From Bacteroidota bacterium (GTDB lineage: Bacteria; Bacteroidota; Bacteroidia; Chitinophagales; Chitinophagaceae): a stretch of 22,446 nucleotides of DNA. Numbering within the stretch: the stretch's first letter is position 1; every line of letters begins with the position of its first letter. The position numbers were made by a program, and so were the translations under genes. Shown one piece after another: positions 1 to 6,994 of the stretch. The stretch covers positions 1 through 22,446 of the forward strand of contig JAEYOL010000009.1 of assembly GCA_023411775.1 (NCBI GenBank), read 5' to 3'. Under the pieces are notes generated by a model. It searched no databases. It saw only the letters and a program-made list of their open reading frames with translations, and was not told the DNA's origin.

Positions 1-260
1 TTGATGTGAGAGCGGTCGAGGTAATAGCGGTTGTCGTAGCCGCGCCAGTAAGTGTAGCCAAGTGGACTGCGATAATAATATCGGCCATCGTGATACCTGT
101 TGATCACCATCCCGGGTGAAGAATGAATGACTAGAGAGAAACTACTTCTCGCCGGCGGGTACGGTTCACCATAAGCGGTATGACGACCCGAACCGCAGCT
201 TGCCAGCAAGACCACTGTTGCTGCCATTAATACCACTGGTACAAATTGCATTCTTTTCAT
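1..260 (-). CDS. Small secreted lipoprotein, 5' part only
   Basis: The reading frame opens with an ATG at 258-260 and runs off the left edge, so 86 codons are visible. The N-terminus is a lipoprotein signal peptide: a basic start (MKRMQF), a hydrophobic stretch and a lipobox LASC with the acceptor cysteine at residue 22. The rest is rich in Tyr, Gly, Arg and Ser (for example DGRYYYRSPLGYTYWRGYD near residues 61-79), which suggests a small exposed envelope protein. I do not recognise a family. It is divergent from the NTF2-like gene at 409, and the 148-bp gap between them shows no convincing consensus promoter. It should be exported by Sec, lipidated by Lgt and anchored in a membrane. The frame and lipobox are seen directly; the function is unknown. 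Confidence 0.8.
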   Translation of the reverse strand, partial: MKRMQFVPVVLMAATVVLLASCGSGRHTAYGEPYPPARSSFSLVIHSSPGMVINRYHDGRYYYRSPLGYTYWRGYDNRYYLDRSHI

Positions 261-408
261 AATGGATTATTTTATTTTGAGACGGCAAACGTTTGTTCAG
301 AATTGCCTAATTCTTGTTAACGTGAAAAATGTCACAGCATTTTCGGGTCGTTTTAACAAGCAGGGGCAGATTTGTTAAACAATTCTTTACCTAACAGCAG
401 TCATCCAG

Positions 409-864
409 ATGCGAATAATTTTTACATCCGTAAGTTTACTCTTTCTCAGTTTTATCGCCAACGCGCAACAGGCGGAGGATTCAATCAGGACAACCATTAA
501 TAACCTGTTTAAGGCGATGAAGAATGGCGATGCGAATCTGGCAAGGTCGGTGTTTTCCGACAGCGCCTTATTGCAAACCATTTCACGCGATAAGGAGGGA
601 AAAACGATCGTGCGAAATGAAAACCCAGCGGATTTTGCACAGCTCGTTGGAACCTTAAAGAAAGATTCAGCTGATGAAAGGATCAGTTTTGAAACCATCC
701 GGATCGATGGCCCGTTGGCAATTGTATGGACGCCTTACCAGTTTTTTTACAATGGCCGGTTCAGTCATTGCGGGGTCAACTCATTCCAACTGGTGCGTTT
801 CGATGGGGTGTGGAAGATACAATACCTGATCGATACAAGAAGGAGACAGGGATGCAATCCCTGA
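409..864 (+). CDS. Secreted NTF2-like (SnoaL/DUF4440-type) protein
   Basis: This 151-residue protein has a Sec signal peptide (MRIIFTSVSLLFLSFIANAQ, probable cleavage after ANA). Its mature part fits the nuclear-transport-factor-2-like fold: an N-terminal helix (DSIRTTINNLFKAMKNGD), a strand-helix segment with FSDSALLQT, then the strands ISFETIRIDGPLAIVWTPYQFFYNG and a closing VNSFQLVRFDGVWKIQYLIDTRR. The family includes many Bacteroidota proteins annotated as putative lumazine-binding or DUF4440. Most have no known substrate, and the cone-shaped pocket could bind a small ligand. Two cysteines (in SHCGVN and RQGCNP) could form a disulfide in the periplasm. It is a single gene, convergent with the minus-strand gene ending at 906. 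Fold assignment is by pattern; the exact role is not known. Confidence 0.8.
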   Translation: MRIIFTSVSLLFLSFIANAQQAEDSIRTTINNLFKAMKNGDANLARSVFSDSALLQTISRDKEGKTIVRNENPADFAQLVGTLKKDSADERISFETIRIDGPLAIVWTPYQFFYNGRFSHCGVNSFQLVRFDGVWKIQYLIDTRRRQGCNP

Positions 865-905
865 GGATGGGCTGCTTTCATTTACTCACCAGGTTTTGAA
901 GTAAA

Positions 906-2165
906 TTATTTCTTCCTGTTCAGCCTGTACTTCTTTTGTACTTTTTTGCTGTTGAAGTAGTCGTTGAGTTCTTTTTCTGAAACGTCAAGCGCCATTTCTA
1001 CCGGCACTTCCACCAGTTGTACTCTCACCTGTCGAAGTTCCTCGCGAAGTTTATTGGTCTTCCTGATAATATCAGGATCGCGTTCGCCGATAATCTTGTT
1101 GTCTTCCACCATATAATTAAGTCGCTTGATGGCCGAGCGGATCACGGAAGCCTGGTTTTGCTCCACCGATTTGTTAGGTGCCGTGGCTTCTTTGATTGGG
1201 GTAAGAGCCACACCAACGCTGGGTAGTACTTTACCGGTATTTTGAGATGACTTGTTGGAAGAGGTATTCAGGATGGTACCTGTAAGCGCTGAACTGGCGG
1301 CAGTAAGGTCAAAGCCGGTTCTTGCTCTTTTGGTGCTCCTGATCTGCTTGTCCAGTTGGTAAAACACATACTGCAGTTGCATCACATAGTAATTAATGCT
1401 GCTCACAACCGAAGCATGTTCCTGTACAGCAAATGGGTAGTTCAATGCGTCCTTCACGATTACCTTAACAACGGCCGTATCCCTGACCTTGAATTTTGTA
1501 TTGCCGATAAAGCTTAGCAGGACAGTTTTTTGTTTGCCGGTATCATTTTCCGAAACAAAATCGAAGGGCGGTGTCCAGGAGAAAATATCATCACACTGCT
1601 TTACCATGGTATAGTTGCTGATCGGTATATTGCTGCTGAACATGATATCATCGATTGGAAAATTGCCGGCTTCGCAAACCACACCGAACTGAACGGTCTT
1701 GCCTTCTTCTACGGTCAGGGTATTTGACACGGTGAATTTGACTTTTGGCTGGATGATCTCAGTATTGTAAAAGACCAGGGTGATACTGGTGTCGATATTG
1801 TCAGCAGGATCGGAGAGATTTTGCACGCCCAGCTTGATCTTGTACTCATGATCATATTTAAGCTTACCCGAAAGGAAAAATGAACGGTCGGCTTTAAAGG
1901 TGAGTAATCCGTCTTTGGTGATCTTCATGCCCACAGGTGAGTTGCGCAGGAACCAATAATAATCTTTTTCATCCTTATTGATCATGTGCTGGTATGACAA
2001 AGTGGAATCCACCTGGACAGTAAAAAAGGGATTCAGATTGGTGATCCGAAGAGGCGTATCAACTATAACAGGCTGCACGATGGCCGGGATGGTATCGTCG
2101 ACCTGGCTGAAAGCTTTCACAGATACAATCGTAAGAAGCCAAAAACAAAGCCTTAGTTTCCTCAT
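906..2165 (-). CDS. Secreted protein of unknown function with Ig-like N-terminal half
   Basis: The product has 419 residues with a signal peptide ending near KAFSQ (residue 21). Residues about 40-235 look like two beta-sandwich domains. The first has a putative-Ig or cadherin-like signature (GMKITKDGLLTFKAD followed by YKIKLGVQNL). The second carries TLTVEEGKTVQFGVVCEAG and FSWTPPFDFVSENDTGKQKTVLLSF. Residues about 240-419 are mainly helical and charged, rich in Asn, Lys and Ser, with a basic end (KKYRLNRKK). There are no catalytic motifs I can name. An envelope structural or adhesion-like role is only a guess. The ATG at 2163-2165 is preceded by a TAnnTTTG box about 33 nt upstream. It lies downstream of hsp20 on the same strand but is separated from it by a terminator, so it is probably its own unit. 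Confidence 0.75.
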   Translation of the reverse strand: MRKLRLCFWLLTIVSVKAFSQVDDTIPAIVQPVIVDTPLRITNLNPFFTVQVDSTLSYQHMINKDEKDYYWFLRNSPVGMKITKDGLLTFKADRSFFLSGKLKYDHEYKIKLGVQNLSDPADNIDTSITLVFYNTEIIQPKVKFTVSNTLTVEEGKTVQFGVVCEAGNFPIDDIMFSSNIPISNYTMVKQCDDIFSWTPPFDFVSENDTGKQKTVLLSFIGNTKFKVRDTAVVKVIVKDALNYPFAVQEHASVVSSINYYVMQLQYVFYQLDKQIRSTKRARTGFDLTAASSALTGTILNTSSNKSSQNTGKVLPSVGVALTPIKEATAPNKSVEQNQASVIRSAIKRLNYMVEDNKIIGERDPDIIRKTNKLREELRQVRVQLVEVPVEMALDVSEKELNDYFNSKKVQKKYRLNRKK

Positions 2166-2197
2166 GCCCTAATTTTTTGTGGTGTAAAAAAGTGACG

Positions 2198-2217
2198 CAA
2201 AACTAACTCATTTAGTT
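2198..2217 (-). promoter_or_regulatory. Promoter -7 box with overlapping inverted repeat, upstream of the 906-2165 gene
   Basis: On the minus strand TAGTTTTG (plus 2198-2205) matches the Bacteroidota -7 consensus TAnnTTTG and would give a leader of about 28 nt. A perfect inverted repeat, AACTAA-N5-TTAGTT, covers 2201-2217 and overlaps the upstream half of the box. A good -33 TTTG is not visible at the usual spacing, so strength is uncertain. Confidence 0.45.
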
Positions 2218-2256
2218 GTAAAATATTGCCCGACAACAGCAACACATATTACGGTA

Positions 2257-2288
2257 TAAAATAAAACCCCGCCGTGGAAACGGCAGGG
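2257..2288 (-). terminator. Intrinsic terminator of hsp20
   Basis: Read on the minus strand, a nine-pair stem (CCCTGCCGT / ACGGCGGGG, one G-U pair) with a TTCC loop is followed by TTTTATTTTA. The arms are plus 2280-2288 and 2267-2275, and the U tract is 2257-2266. It lies about 50 nt after the hsp20 stop codon and before the promoter of the next minus-strand gene. Confidence 0.9.
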
Positions 2289-2339
2289 TGTAAACCAAAA
2301 CCAACTGCTTATGAGAAAATCTTAAAATTTATATTTCGC

Positions 2340-2777
2340 TTACTGTATGCTAATTTGTTTAACTGCTGGTTTGACCTCTGCCTTCCTCGGAAGGTTTAAT
2401 GTTAAAACACCATTAACATATTTAGCATCGATATTCGACCCGTCAATATTTTCATCCAGTGTAAAAGACCTTTTGAATGAGCTGTAGCTGTATTCGCTAC
2501 GTATTGTTTTCTCCTTCTCTTCCTTTGTCTCATTTTTCTTTTCAGCCGAAATGGTGAGCAGGTCGCGATCCAGGCTGACATTGAAATCTGATTTTTCGAA
2601 TCCGGGTGCCACCACGTCTACGGTGTAACCATTTTCAGTTTCCTTAATGTTTACCGGCGTAAAGCCATTTGATCTTTTGCCGTTTTTGTACATGACGGGA
2701 AAATCAGCAAAAAAGTCATCTACAAAATTGTTAAAGCTGCGGTCCAACGGCTTGCGGTTAAAATTTACGAGTGTCAT
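2340..2777 (-). CDS. Hsp20/alpha-crystallin small heat shock protein
   Basis: This is a 145-residue ATP-independent holdase that binds unfolding proteins and passes them to DnaK/ClpB-type refolding systems. The N-terminal arm (residues 1-37) contains the hydrophobic FNNFVDDFFADFPVMY. The alpha-crystallin domain follows, from FTPVNIKETENGYTVDVVAPGF through DRDLLTISAEKK to the family signature NGVLTLNLPRK near residues 122-132. The C-terminal I-x-I motif (residues 142-144, ISI) is the oligomer-linking motif of the family. Length and domain order are normal for bacterial class A sHSPs. It is monocistronic, with a terminator downstream, and divergent from the bacilliredoxin gene. The upstream region holds a GGTATACC palindrome that may be regulatory. 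Confidence 0.95.
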   Translation of the reverse strand: MTLVNFNRKPLDRSFNNFVDDFFADFPVMYKNGKRSNGFTPVNIKETENGYTVDVVAPGFEKSDFNVSLDRDLLTISAEKKNETKEEKEKTIRSEYSYSSFKRSFTLDENIDGSNIDAKYVNGVLTLNLPRKAEVKPAVKQISIQ

Positions 2778-2820
2778 AATCTTATTGGGTTTTTATTTTT
2801 TTAATTACACATTCTTTCTT

Positions 2821-2847
2821 CCAAATGGTATACCACCCAAAATTTGG
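2821..2847. promoter_or_regulatory. Palindrome cluster between hsp20 and the bacilliredoxin gene
   Basis: CCAAAT (2821-2826) and ATTTGG (2842-2847) form an inverted repeat, and the eight-base palindrome GGTATACC (2827-2834) sits directly next to the left arm. The site lies 44-70 nt upstream of the hsp20 ATG, where an operator or promoter would be expected. It does not match the CIRCE element, and no consensus -33/-7 pair fits well. An operator role is inference. Confidence 0.35.
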
Positions 2848-2926
2848 TGACAGGATCGCTATTTCGCTTCGATCGCAACTGACATTATTGCATTTTTGCT
2901 ATCAATAAACTGCCATAATTGCTTAT

Positions 2927-2959
2927 TTTAAAGCCAGATAAACTTTTTATCTAAATTTG
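2927..2959 (+). promoter_or_regulatory. Promoter of the bacilliredoxin gene
   Basis: TAAATTTG at 2952-2959 matches TAnnTTTG exactly and is followed by C. A TTTA at 2927-2930 is placed 21 nt upstream as a weak -33. Transcription would begin near 2963, giving an A-rich leader of about 19 nt before the ATG at 2982. Confidence 0.65.
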
Positions 2960-2981
2960 CGTTTCTAAAAAAAATACCCGT

Positions 2982-3398
2982 ATGTATCCTGAAGAAATAG
3001 TTATTCCGATGAAAGAAGAGCTGACCGACAATGGCTTTACCGAGCTGTTGACGGCTGCAGATGTTGATGCTCAATTGGCCAGGGAAGGCACTACACTGGT
3101 GATGGTCAATTCGGTTTGCGGCTGCTCTGCCGGTTCAGCCCGTCCGGCTGTGCTGATGGCAGTGGCGAATGCAAAGGAGAAACCTGATTATGTGACCACC
3201 AGTTTTGCCGGATTTGATATTGAAGCAGTAAAGAGGCTTCGCGAGCACCTGGCCCCTTATCCGCCATCCTCACCCGCTATCGCGCTTTTCAAGAATGGAC
3301 AACTCGTTCATTTTATCGAACGCCATATGATCGAAGGAAGGTCGGCGCAAGTAATTGCCCAAAACCTGATCGGCGCTTTTGAAGAGTACTGCAATTAA
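2982..3398 (+). CDS. BrxA/BrxB (YphP) family bacilliredoxin
   Basis: The 138-residue protein belongs to the DUF1094/YphP family. Its members have a thioredoxin-like fold and, in Firmicutes, remove bacillithiol from mixed disulfides on proteins. The active-site C-G-C motif is present as C46-G47-C48 within VNSVCGCSAGSARP, which is characteristic of the family. Later segments DYVTTSFAGFDIEAVKRLREHLAPYPPSSPAIALFKNGQ match the conserved core with its cis-proline region. It is cytoplasmic. The start is supported by a promoter box at 2952-2959, and the gene ends at a strong hairpin terminator, so it is a single-gene unit. The low-molecular-weight thiol used by this organism cannot be read from the window; bacillithiol is plausible. 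Confidence 0.92.
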   Translation: MYPEEIVIPMKEELTDNGFTELLTAADVDAQLAREGTTLVMVNSVCGCSAGSARPAVLMAVANAKEKPDYVTTSFAGFDIEAVKRLREHLAPYPPSSPAIALFKNGQLVHFIERHMIEGRSAQVIAQNLIGAFEEYCN

Positions 3399-3420
3399 AA
3401 AAGACTAAAGAATCTGCGTG

Positions 3421-3457
3421 AATAGCTTTCTTATTTCCAGGAAAGCTATTTTTATTT
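3421..3457 (+). terminator. Intrinsic terminator of the bacilliredoxin gene
   Basis: A perfect ten-pair stem, AATAGCTTTC (3421-3430) with GAAAGCTATT (3441-3450), has a ten-base loop and is followed by TTTATTTT. It begins 23 nt after the stop codon. Confidence 0.9.
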
Positions 3458-3515
3458 TCAGGAAGCTTATATTTTCCATTGTATATTCGCCTGCTTAAAA
3501 CCAAATAAACGGCCG

Positions 3516-4703
3516 ATGTATCCTAATCTTTATTTTGCATTTAAGGACCTTTTTGGTGTTGAATGGCCATTTCTTCGATTTGTCAATTCATTTGGTTTTT
3601 TTGTTGCCATCTCATTTGTACTAGCCGCCATCGTGCTGGCCGCAGAGCTGAAAAGAAAAAGCAGCGACGGCTTGTTGAAACCTACTGAGATGCAGGTAAT
3701 GGTAGGCAGTCCTGCTACTGCCACTGAACTGATCCTGAATTTTTTGTTGGGGTTTTTGCTTGGATTCAAGATACTGGCGCTGTTCATTATGGATAGCTCG
3801 GCCACGGAAGACCCCCAGGCATTTATATTCTCAACCATCGGCAGCTGGCCCGCCGGTATACTCGTCGGATTGTTGTTTGCCGGCTTGAAATGGTATGAAA
3901 AGAACAAACAGAAACTGCCCAAACCTGAGAAAAGAACCGTACGCATCTGGCCGCAGGACAGGGTAGGGGAAATGACGGTTTTGGCCCTCGTTTTCGGACT
4001 CGTAGGTGCCAAGCTTTTTGATATTTTTGAGAACTGGAGCGATTTTCTGAATCATCCTTCTTCTTACCTGCTCTCACCCTCGGGTCTCACTTTTTACGGG
4101 GGACTGATCTGCGCTGCCATTGCTATCTGGGTCTATGCCCGTAAACATAATATAGGTCTCTGGCATCTCAACGATGCCGCTGCACCGGCCCTGATGCTGG
4201 CCTATGCCACAGGCCGGATCGGCTGCCAGGTAGCCGGGGATGGTGACTGGGGTGTAGCCAACCACAGTCCAAAACCTTTTTCATGGCTTCCCGACTGGAT
4301 GTGGGCTTATAAATACCCGCACAACGTCAACGAGGTAGACACCAAAATTCCCGGCTGCGTTGGTAAATACTGTTATGAGCTTGGCGAAGCTGCCTGGCCC
4401 ACGCCGTTCTATGAAACGATCATCTGCCTCATCCTTTTTGGTATACTCTGGTTGCTGAGGAAAAAGCTGAAAACCCCGGGAACATTGTTTGCTTTATACC
4501 TGATGTTCAACGGAATCGAGCGGTTTTTTATAGAAAAGATCAGGGTCAATACCCGTCTAAACCTGTTTGGATTCCAGCCTACCCAGGCCGAAGTGATCTC
4601 CACCCTGTTGTTTTTAGCCGGTCTGTTCCTGTGGTTTTACCTGAAGAAAAAGGAGGGTAACCCGAAATCCACATCGGGAGGTCCTGACCAAGGGGCTAAA
4701 TAA
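3516..4703 (+). CDS. lgt: Prolipoprotein diacylglyceryl transferase, divergent long form
   Basis: Lgt moves diacylglycerol from phosphatidylglycerol to the lipobox cysteine of prolipoproteins in the inner membrane. This protein has 395 residues, about 100 more than the E. coli enzyme. It is very hydrophobic, with about seven to eight membrane segments (for example near residues 19-43, 69-91, 104-124, 151-168, 190-208, 297-313 and 361-376). Family landmarks are present in modified form: GLTFYGG (190-196) for the usual FHGG, GRIGCQVAGDGDW (233-245) for GRxGNFxNxE, WPTPFYE for YPTQLYE, and the late RFFIEKIR with a conserved arginine. His, Asn and Glu of the canonical motifs thus become Tyr, Cys and Asp. 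The extra length lies in the N-terminal third and in a loop of about residues 246-290. A weak -7-like TATATTCG is at 3482-3489. The Lgt call is secure as a family; whether this is the main housekeeping enzyme is less certain. Confidence 0.88.
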   Translation: MYPNLYFAFKDLFGVEWPFLRFVNSFGFFVAISFVLAAIVLAAELKRKSSDGLLKPTEMQVMVGSPATATELILNFLLGFLLGFKILALFIMDSSATEDPQAFIFSTIGSWPAGILVGLLFAGLKWYEKNKQKLPKPEKRTVRIWPQDRVGEMTVLALVFGLVGAKLFDIFENWSDFLNHPSSYLLSPSGLTFYGGLICAAIAIWVYARKHNIGLWHLNDAAAPALMLAYATGRIGCQVAGDGDWGVANHSPKPFSWLPDWMWAYKYPHNVNEVDTKIPGCVGKYCYELGEAAWPTPFYETIICLILFGILWLLRKKLKTPGTLFALYLMFNGIERFFIEKIRVNTRLNLFGFQPTQAEVISTLLFLAGLFLWFYLKKKEGNPKSTSGGPDQGAK

Positions 4704-4723
4704 ATTTTTTGAAAACGGTCTGC

Positions 4724-4779
4724 CGGGCCGGAATGCCCGTCCAACAAGCATTTCCCTTGAAAAGACGTAATCAGGGAAA
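4724..4779 (+). other. Two stem-loops downstream of lgt
   Basis: CGGGC-N6-GCCCG (4724-4739) and the longer TTTCCCT-N15-AGGGAAA (4751-4779) lie 20-75 nt after the lgt stop. Neither is followed by a U tract, so they are not convincing intrinsic terminators. They may stabilise the lgt mRNA end or act with Rho. Confidence 0.35.
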
Positions 4780-4844
4780 CGATTGCATTAAATTGAAATT
4801 TAGTTAATTATTCACAGGCACTATGAGATTCGGCCGTTGAGACT

Positions 4845-4852
4845 TACCTTTG
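4845..4852 (+). promoter_or_regulatory. Promoter -7 box upstream of the primary sigma factor gene
   Basis: TACCTTTG followed by C is an exact match to TAnnTTTG and would give a leader of about 95 nt. No clear -33 TTTG is visible at 17-23 nt spacing. The long AT-rich leader has no recognised riboswitch. Confidence 0.55.
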
Positions 4853-4951
4853 CAAATAGATCGCTCGGTCCCCTTTATTAACTGCATTTTACAATATTCT
4901 TTAAACCACGATCGGAACTAATTGTTTAATACATAAACAACTTACTTTACT

Positions 4952-5809
4952 ATGAGGCAACTCAAAATTGCTACCCAGATCACGAACCGGGATTCCCAGG
5001 CGGTTGAAAAATACCTGCAGGAAATTTCAAAAATTTCTATGATCACGCCTGAGGAAGAAACAACCCTGGCTCAAAGGATCAAAATGGGGGATCAAAAGGC
5101 GTTGGATAAACTCGTCCAGGCCAACTTAAGATTTGTTGTCTCTGTGGCCAAGCAGTATCAGCACCAGGGTTTATCATTGAGCGATCTGATCAATGAAGGT
5201 AACCTCGGTTTGATAAAGGCCGCCCAGCGATTTGACGAAACAAAAGGTTTTAAATTTATCTCTTACGCAGTTTGGTGGATCCGTCAATCTATTTTACAGG
5301 CTTTGGCTGAACAGGGCCGCCTGGTAAGATTGCCACAAAACAAGATCGGAACTTACAATAAAGCCAACAAGGCTTATATGGCTTTCGAACAGGAGCACGA
5401 AAGAGAGCCTTCAACCGAAGAGCTGGCTGAGTTGCTTGAAATGAGCGAAACCGAAATCAACAATATTTTCCAAAGCAATACCCGTCACACTTCACTCGAT
5501 GCACCTGTGCATGAAGCGGAAGATGTGGCAATGGGTGACCTGCTGGAAGGTGGTGATGATACCGACGACGATGTGATGAAAGACTCACTTAGAAATGAGA
5601 TCCGTCGCGTATTAAAATCATTAAGCCCCAGGGAAGCCGAGATCGTGAATGCCTATTTTGGTCTCGATGGCGAACAGGGTGTTACCATCGAACAGATCGG
5701 TCAGAAATATGATCTTACCAAAGAACGCATTCGCCAGATCAAGGAAAGAGCTATCAAGCGTCTTCAAAAGGCCCGCTACAGCAGTGCATTAAAAGCATAT
5801 TTGGGATAA
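4952..5809 (+). CDS. rpoD: RNA polymerase primary sigma factor (RpoD/SigA)
   Basis: At 285 residues this is the short Bacteroidota form of the sigma-70 primary factor, which lacks region 1.1 and the non-conserved insert. Region 1.2 covers about residues 16-50 (AVEKYLQEISKISMITPEEE). Region 2 covers about 53-122, with NLRFVVSVAKQYQHQGLSLSDLINEGNLGL for core binding and FKFISYAVWWIRQSILQAL for -7 box recognition and melting. Region 3 is about 126-205, with an acidic stretch (GGDDTDDD). Region 4 is about 213-280, with a helix-turn-helix in VTIEQIGQKYDLTKERIRQIKERAIKRLQ that contacts the -33 box. It directs housekeeping transcription and should read the TTTG/TAnnTTTG promoters annotated here. It stands alone between its own promoter box and a terminator. 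Confidence 0.97.
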   Translation: MRQLKIATQITNRDSQAVEKYLQEISKISMITPEEETTLAQRIKMGDQKALDKLVQANLRFVVSVAKQYQHQGLSLSDLINEGNLGLIKAAQRFDETKGFKFISYAVWWIRQSILQALAEQGRLVRLPQNKIGTYNKANKAYMAFEQEHEREPSTEELAELLEMSETEINNIFQSNTRHTSLDAPVHEAEDVAMGDLLEGGDDTDDDVMKDSLRNEIRRVLKSLSPREAEIVNAYFGLDGEQGVTIEQIGQKYDLTKERIRQIKERAIKRLQKARYSSALKAYLG

Positions 5810-5831
5810 TCATTTTAGTCTAAATAACTCG

Positions 5832-5858
5832 TCTCCCACAAGGGAGAAGATTGGTGGG
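5832..5858 (+). other. Alternative hairpins after the sigma factor gene
   Basis: TCTCCC-ACAA-GGGAGA (5832-5847) forms a six-pair hairpin. Part of its left arm, CCCAC (5835-5839), can instead pair with GTGGG (5854-5858). The two folds exclude each other. They precede the terminator at 5870, and a function is not established. Confidence 0.3.
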
Positions 5859-5869
5859 TTTATTTACAA

Positions 5870-5915
5870 AAAGCAGCTCCGGTTGGCCTCAGGCTATTGG
5901 AGCTGTTTTCTTTTG
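5870..5915 (+). terminator. Probable terminator of the primary sigma factor gene
   Basis: CAGCTCC (5874-5880) pairs with GGAGCTG (5899-5905), and TTTTCTTTT follows. The 18-nt loop contains a smaller GCCTCAGGC helix. A-rich sequence before the left arm extends pairing with the U tract. Confidence 0.75.
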
Positions 5916-5958
5916 TAGTTTTTACACATGCTTTCCAGACTACTGCTACTTTAAAACC

Positions 5959-5984
5959 CGGTAAGCGATTTACCGTTATTTTTG
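5959..5984 (+). promoter_or_regulatory. Promoter of trxB with possible operator
   Basis: TATTTTTG at 5977-5984 matches TAnnTTTG and lies 24 nt before the ATG. Directly upstream, CGGTAA-N5-TTACCG (5959-5975) is a perfect inverted repeat that would sit between the -33 and -7 elements, where a repressor could block the polymerase. A weak TTT at 5950-5952 is the only -33 candidate. The repeat could also be a short hairpin, because it is followed by a T-rich stretch. Confidence 0.5.
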
Positions 5985-6008
5985 ACGACTTAAAATTTTC
6001 AATACAGA

Positions 6009-6956
6009 ATGGCGAATGATACAATCGAAAGAGTTAAATGCCTGATCATCGGATCAGGACCGGCAGGATACACAGCGGCAATCTATGCATCAAGGGCCAA
6101 CCTGAACCCCGTCCTCTACCAGGGACTGCAACCGGGTGGTCAGCTTACCATCACTACCGAAGTTGAGAACTATCCGGGTTACCCGGATGGTGTGCAGGGA
6201 CCCGAGATGATGGTTGATTTTGAAAAGCAGGCAAAAAGAATGGGTGCAGATATTCGTTACGGTATCGCCACACAGGTTGATTTTTCGGGGCGACCACTAA
6301 AGGTTCAGATCGACGAGGAAAAATGGATCGAAGCTGAATCCGTTATCATCTCTACAGGTGCATCGGCAAAATGGCTTGGCCTCGAAAGCGAACAACGTCT
6401 CAATGGATTTGGTGTTAGCGCCTGCGCCGTCTGTGATGGATTTTTCTTCCGCGGAAAAGAAGTGGCCATTGTTGGCGCGGGAGATACCGCCGCTGAGGAA
6501 GCCCTGTATCTTTCCAAACTCTGCACGACAGTGCACATGTTTATTAGAAAAGATCATATGCGGGCGAGCAAGGTAATGCAGGAGCGGGTGATGAATACGC
6601 CTAATATCAAAGTTTACTGGAATACAGAAACGGACGAAATTCTCGGCGATAAAACCGTGAACGGCGTTAGAATAAAAAACAATGTAACGGGTGAAACACA
6701 ACAGATACCCGTCAATGGCTTTTTCGTAGCGATTGGGCATCAACCCAATTCAGATATTTTCCGCGGCTTTATCGATATGGACGACGCCGGCTACATTCGC
6801 ACTGTTCCCGGTTCTACCAGGACAAATGTTCCAGGCGTATTCGCATCGGGTGATGTGCAGGATAAGATCTACAGGCAGGCAGTAACAGCTGCAGGGAGCG
6901 GATGTATGGCCGCACTCGACGCGGAGCGTTACCTCGGTGATATCGGCGTCCATTAA
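6009..6956 (+). CDS. trxB: Thioredoxin-disulfide reductase
   Basis: This 315-residue flavoprotein passes electrons from NADPH through FAD and a redox-active disulfide to thioredoxin in the cytoplasm. The FAD-binding GSGPAGYTAAIYASRA starts at residue 15. GQLTITTEVENYPGYPDG follows, the active-site pair is C139-A-V-C142-D, the NADPH-binding GAGDTAAEEA is at about 156-165, and the C-terminal FAD motif reads FASGDVQDKIYRQAVTAAGSG. Length and motif order are normal for low-molecular-weight TrxR. The start has a promoter box 24 nt upstream. folB follows after 38 nt, so the two may be cotranscribed, although their functions differ. Confidence 0.97.
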   Translation: MANDTIERVKCLIIGSGPAGYTAAIYASRANLNPVLYQGLQPGGQLTITTEVENYPGYPDGVQGPEMMVDFEKQAKRMGADIRYGIATQVDFSGRPLKVQIDEEKWIEAESVIISTGASAKWLGLESEQRLNGFGVSACAVCDGFFFRGKEVAIVGAGDTAAEEALYLSKLCTTVHMFIRKDHMRASKVMQERVMNTPNIKVYWNTETDEILGDKTVNGVRIKNNVTGETQQIPVNGFFVAIGHQPNSDIFRGFIDMDDAGYIRTVPGSTRTNVPGVFASGDVQDKIYRQAVTAAGSGCMAALDAERYLGDIGVH

Positions 6957-6994
6957 ATGTAAAACCTAAACTTACTATTCAAATTCAAGTCATC

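Noticed and set aside
3530..4012. 160-residue minus-strand frame opposite lgt
   Set aside because: It has low-complexity Ser/Pro/Asn composition typical of antisense to a membrane protein and no independent support.
4853..4951. Riboswitch in the sigma-factor leader
   Set aside because: The leader of about 95 nt is AT-rich with no recognisable conserved aptamer core or terminator.
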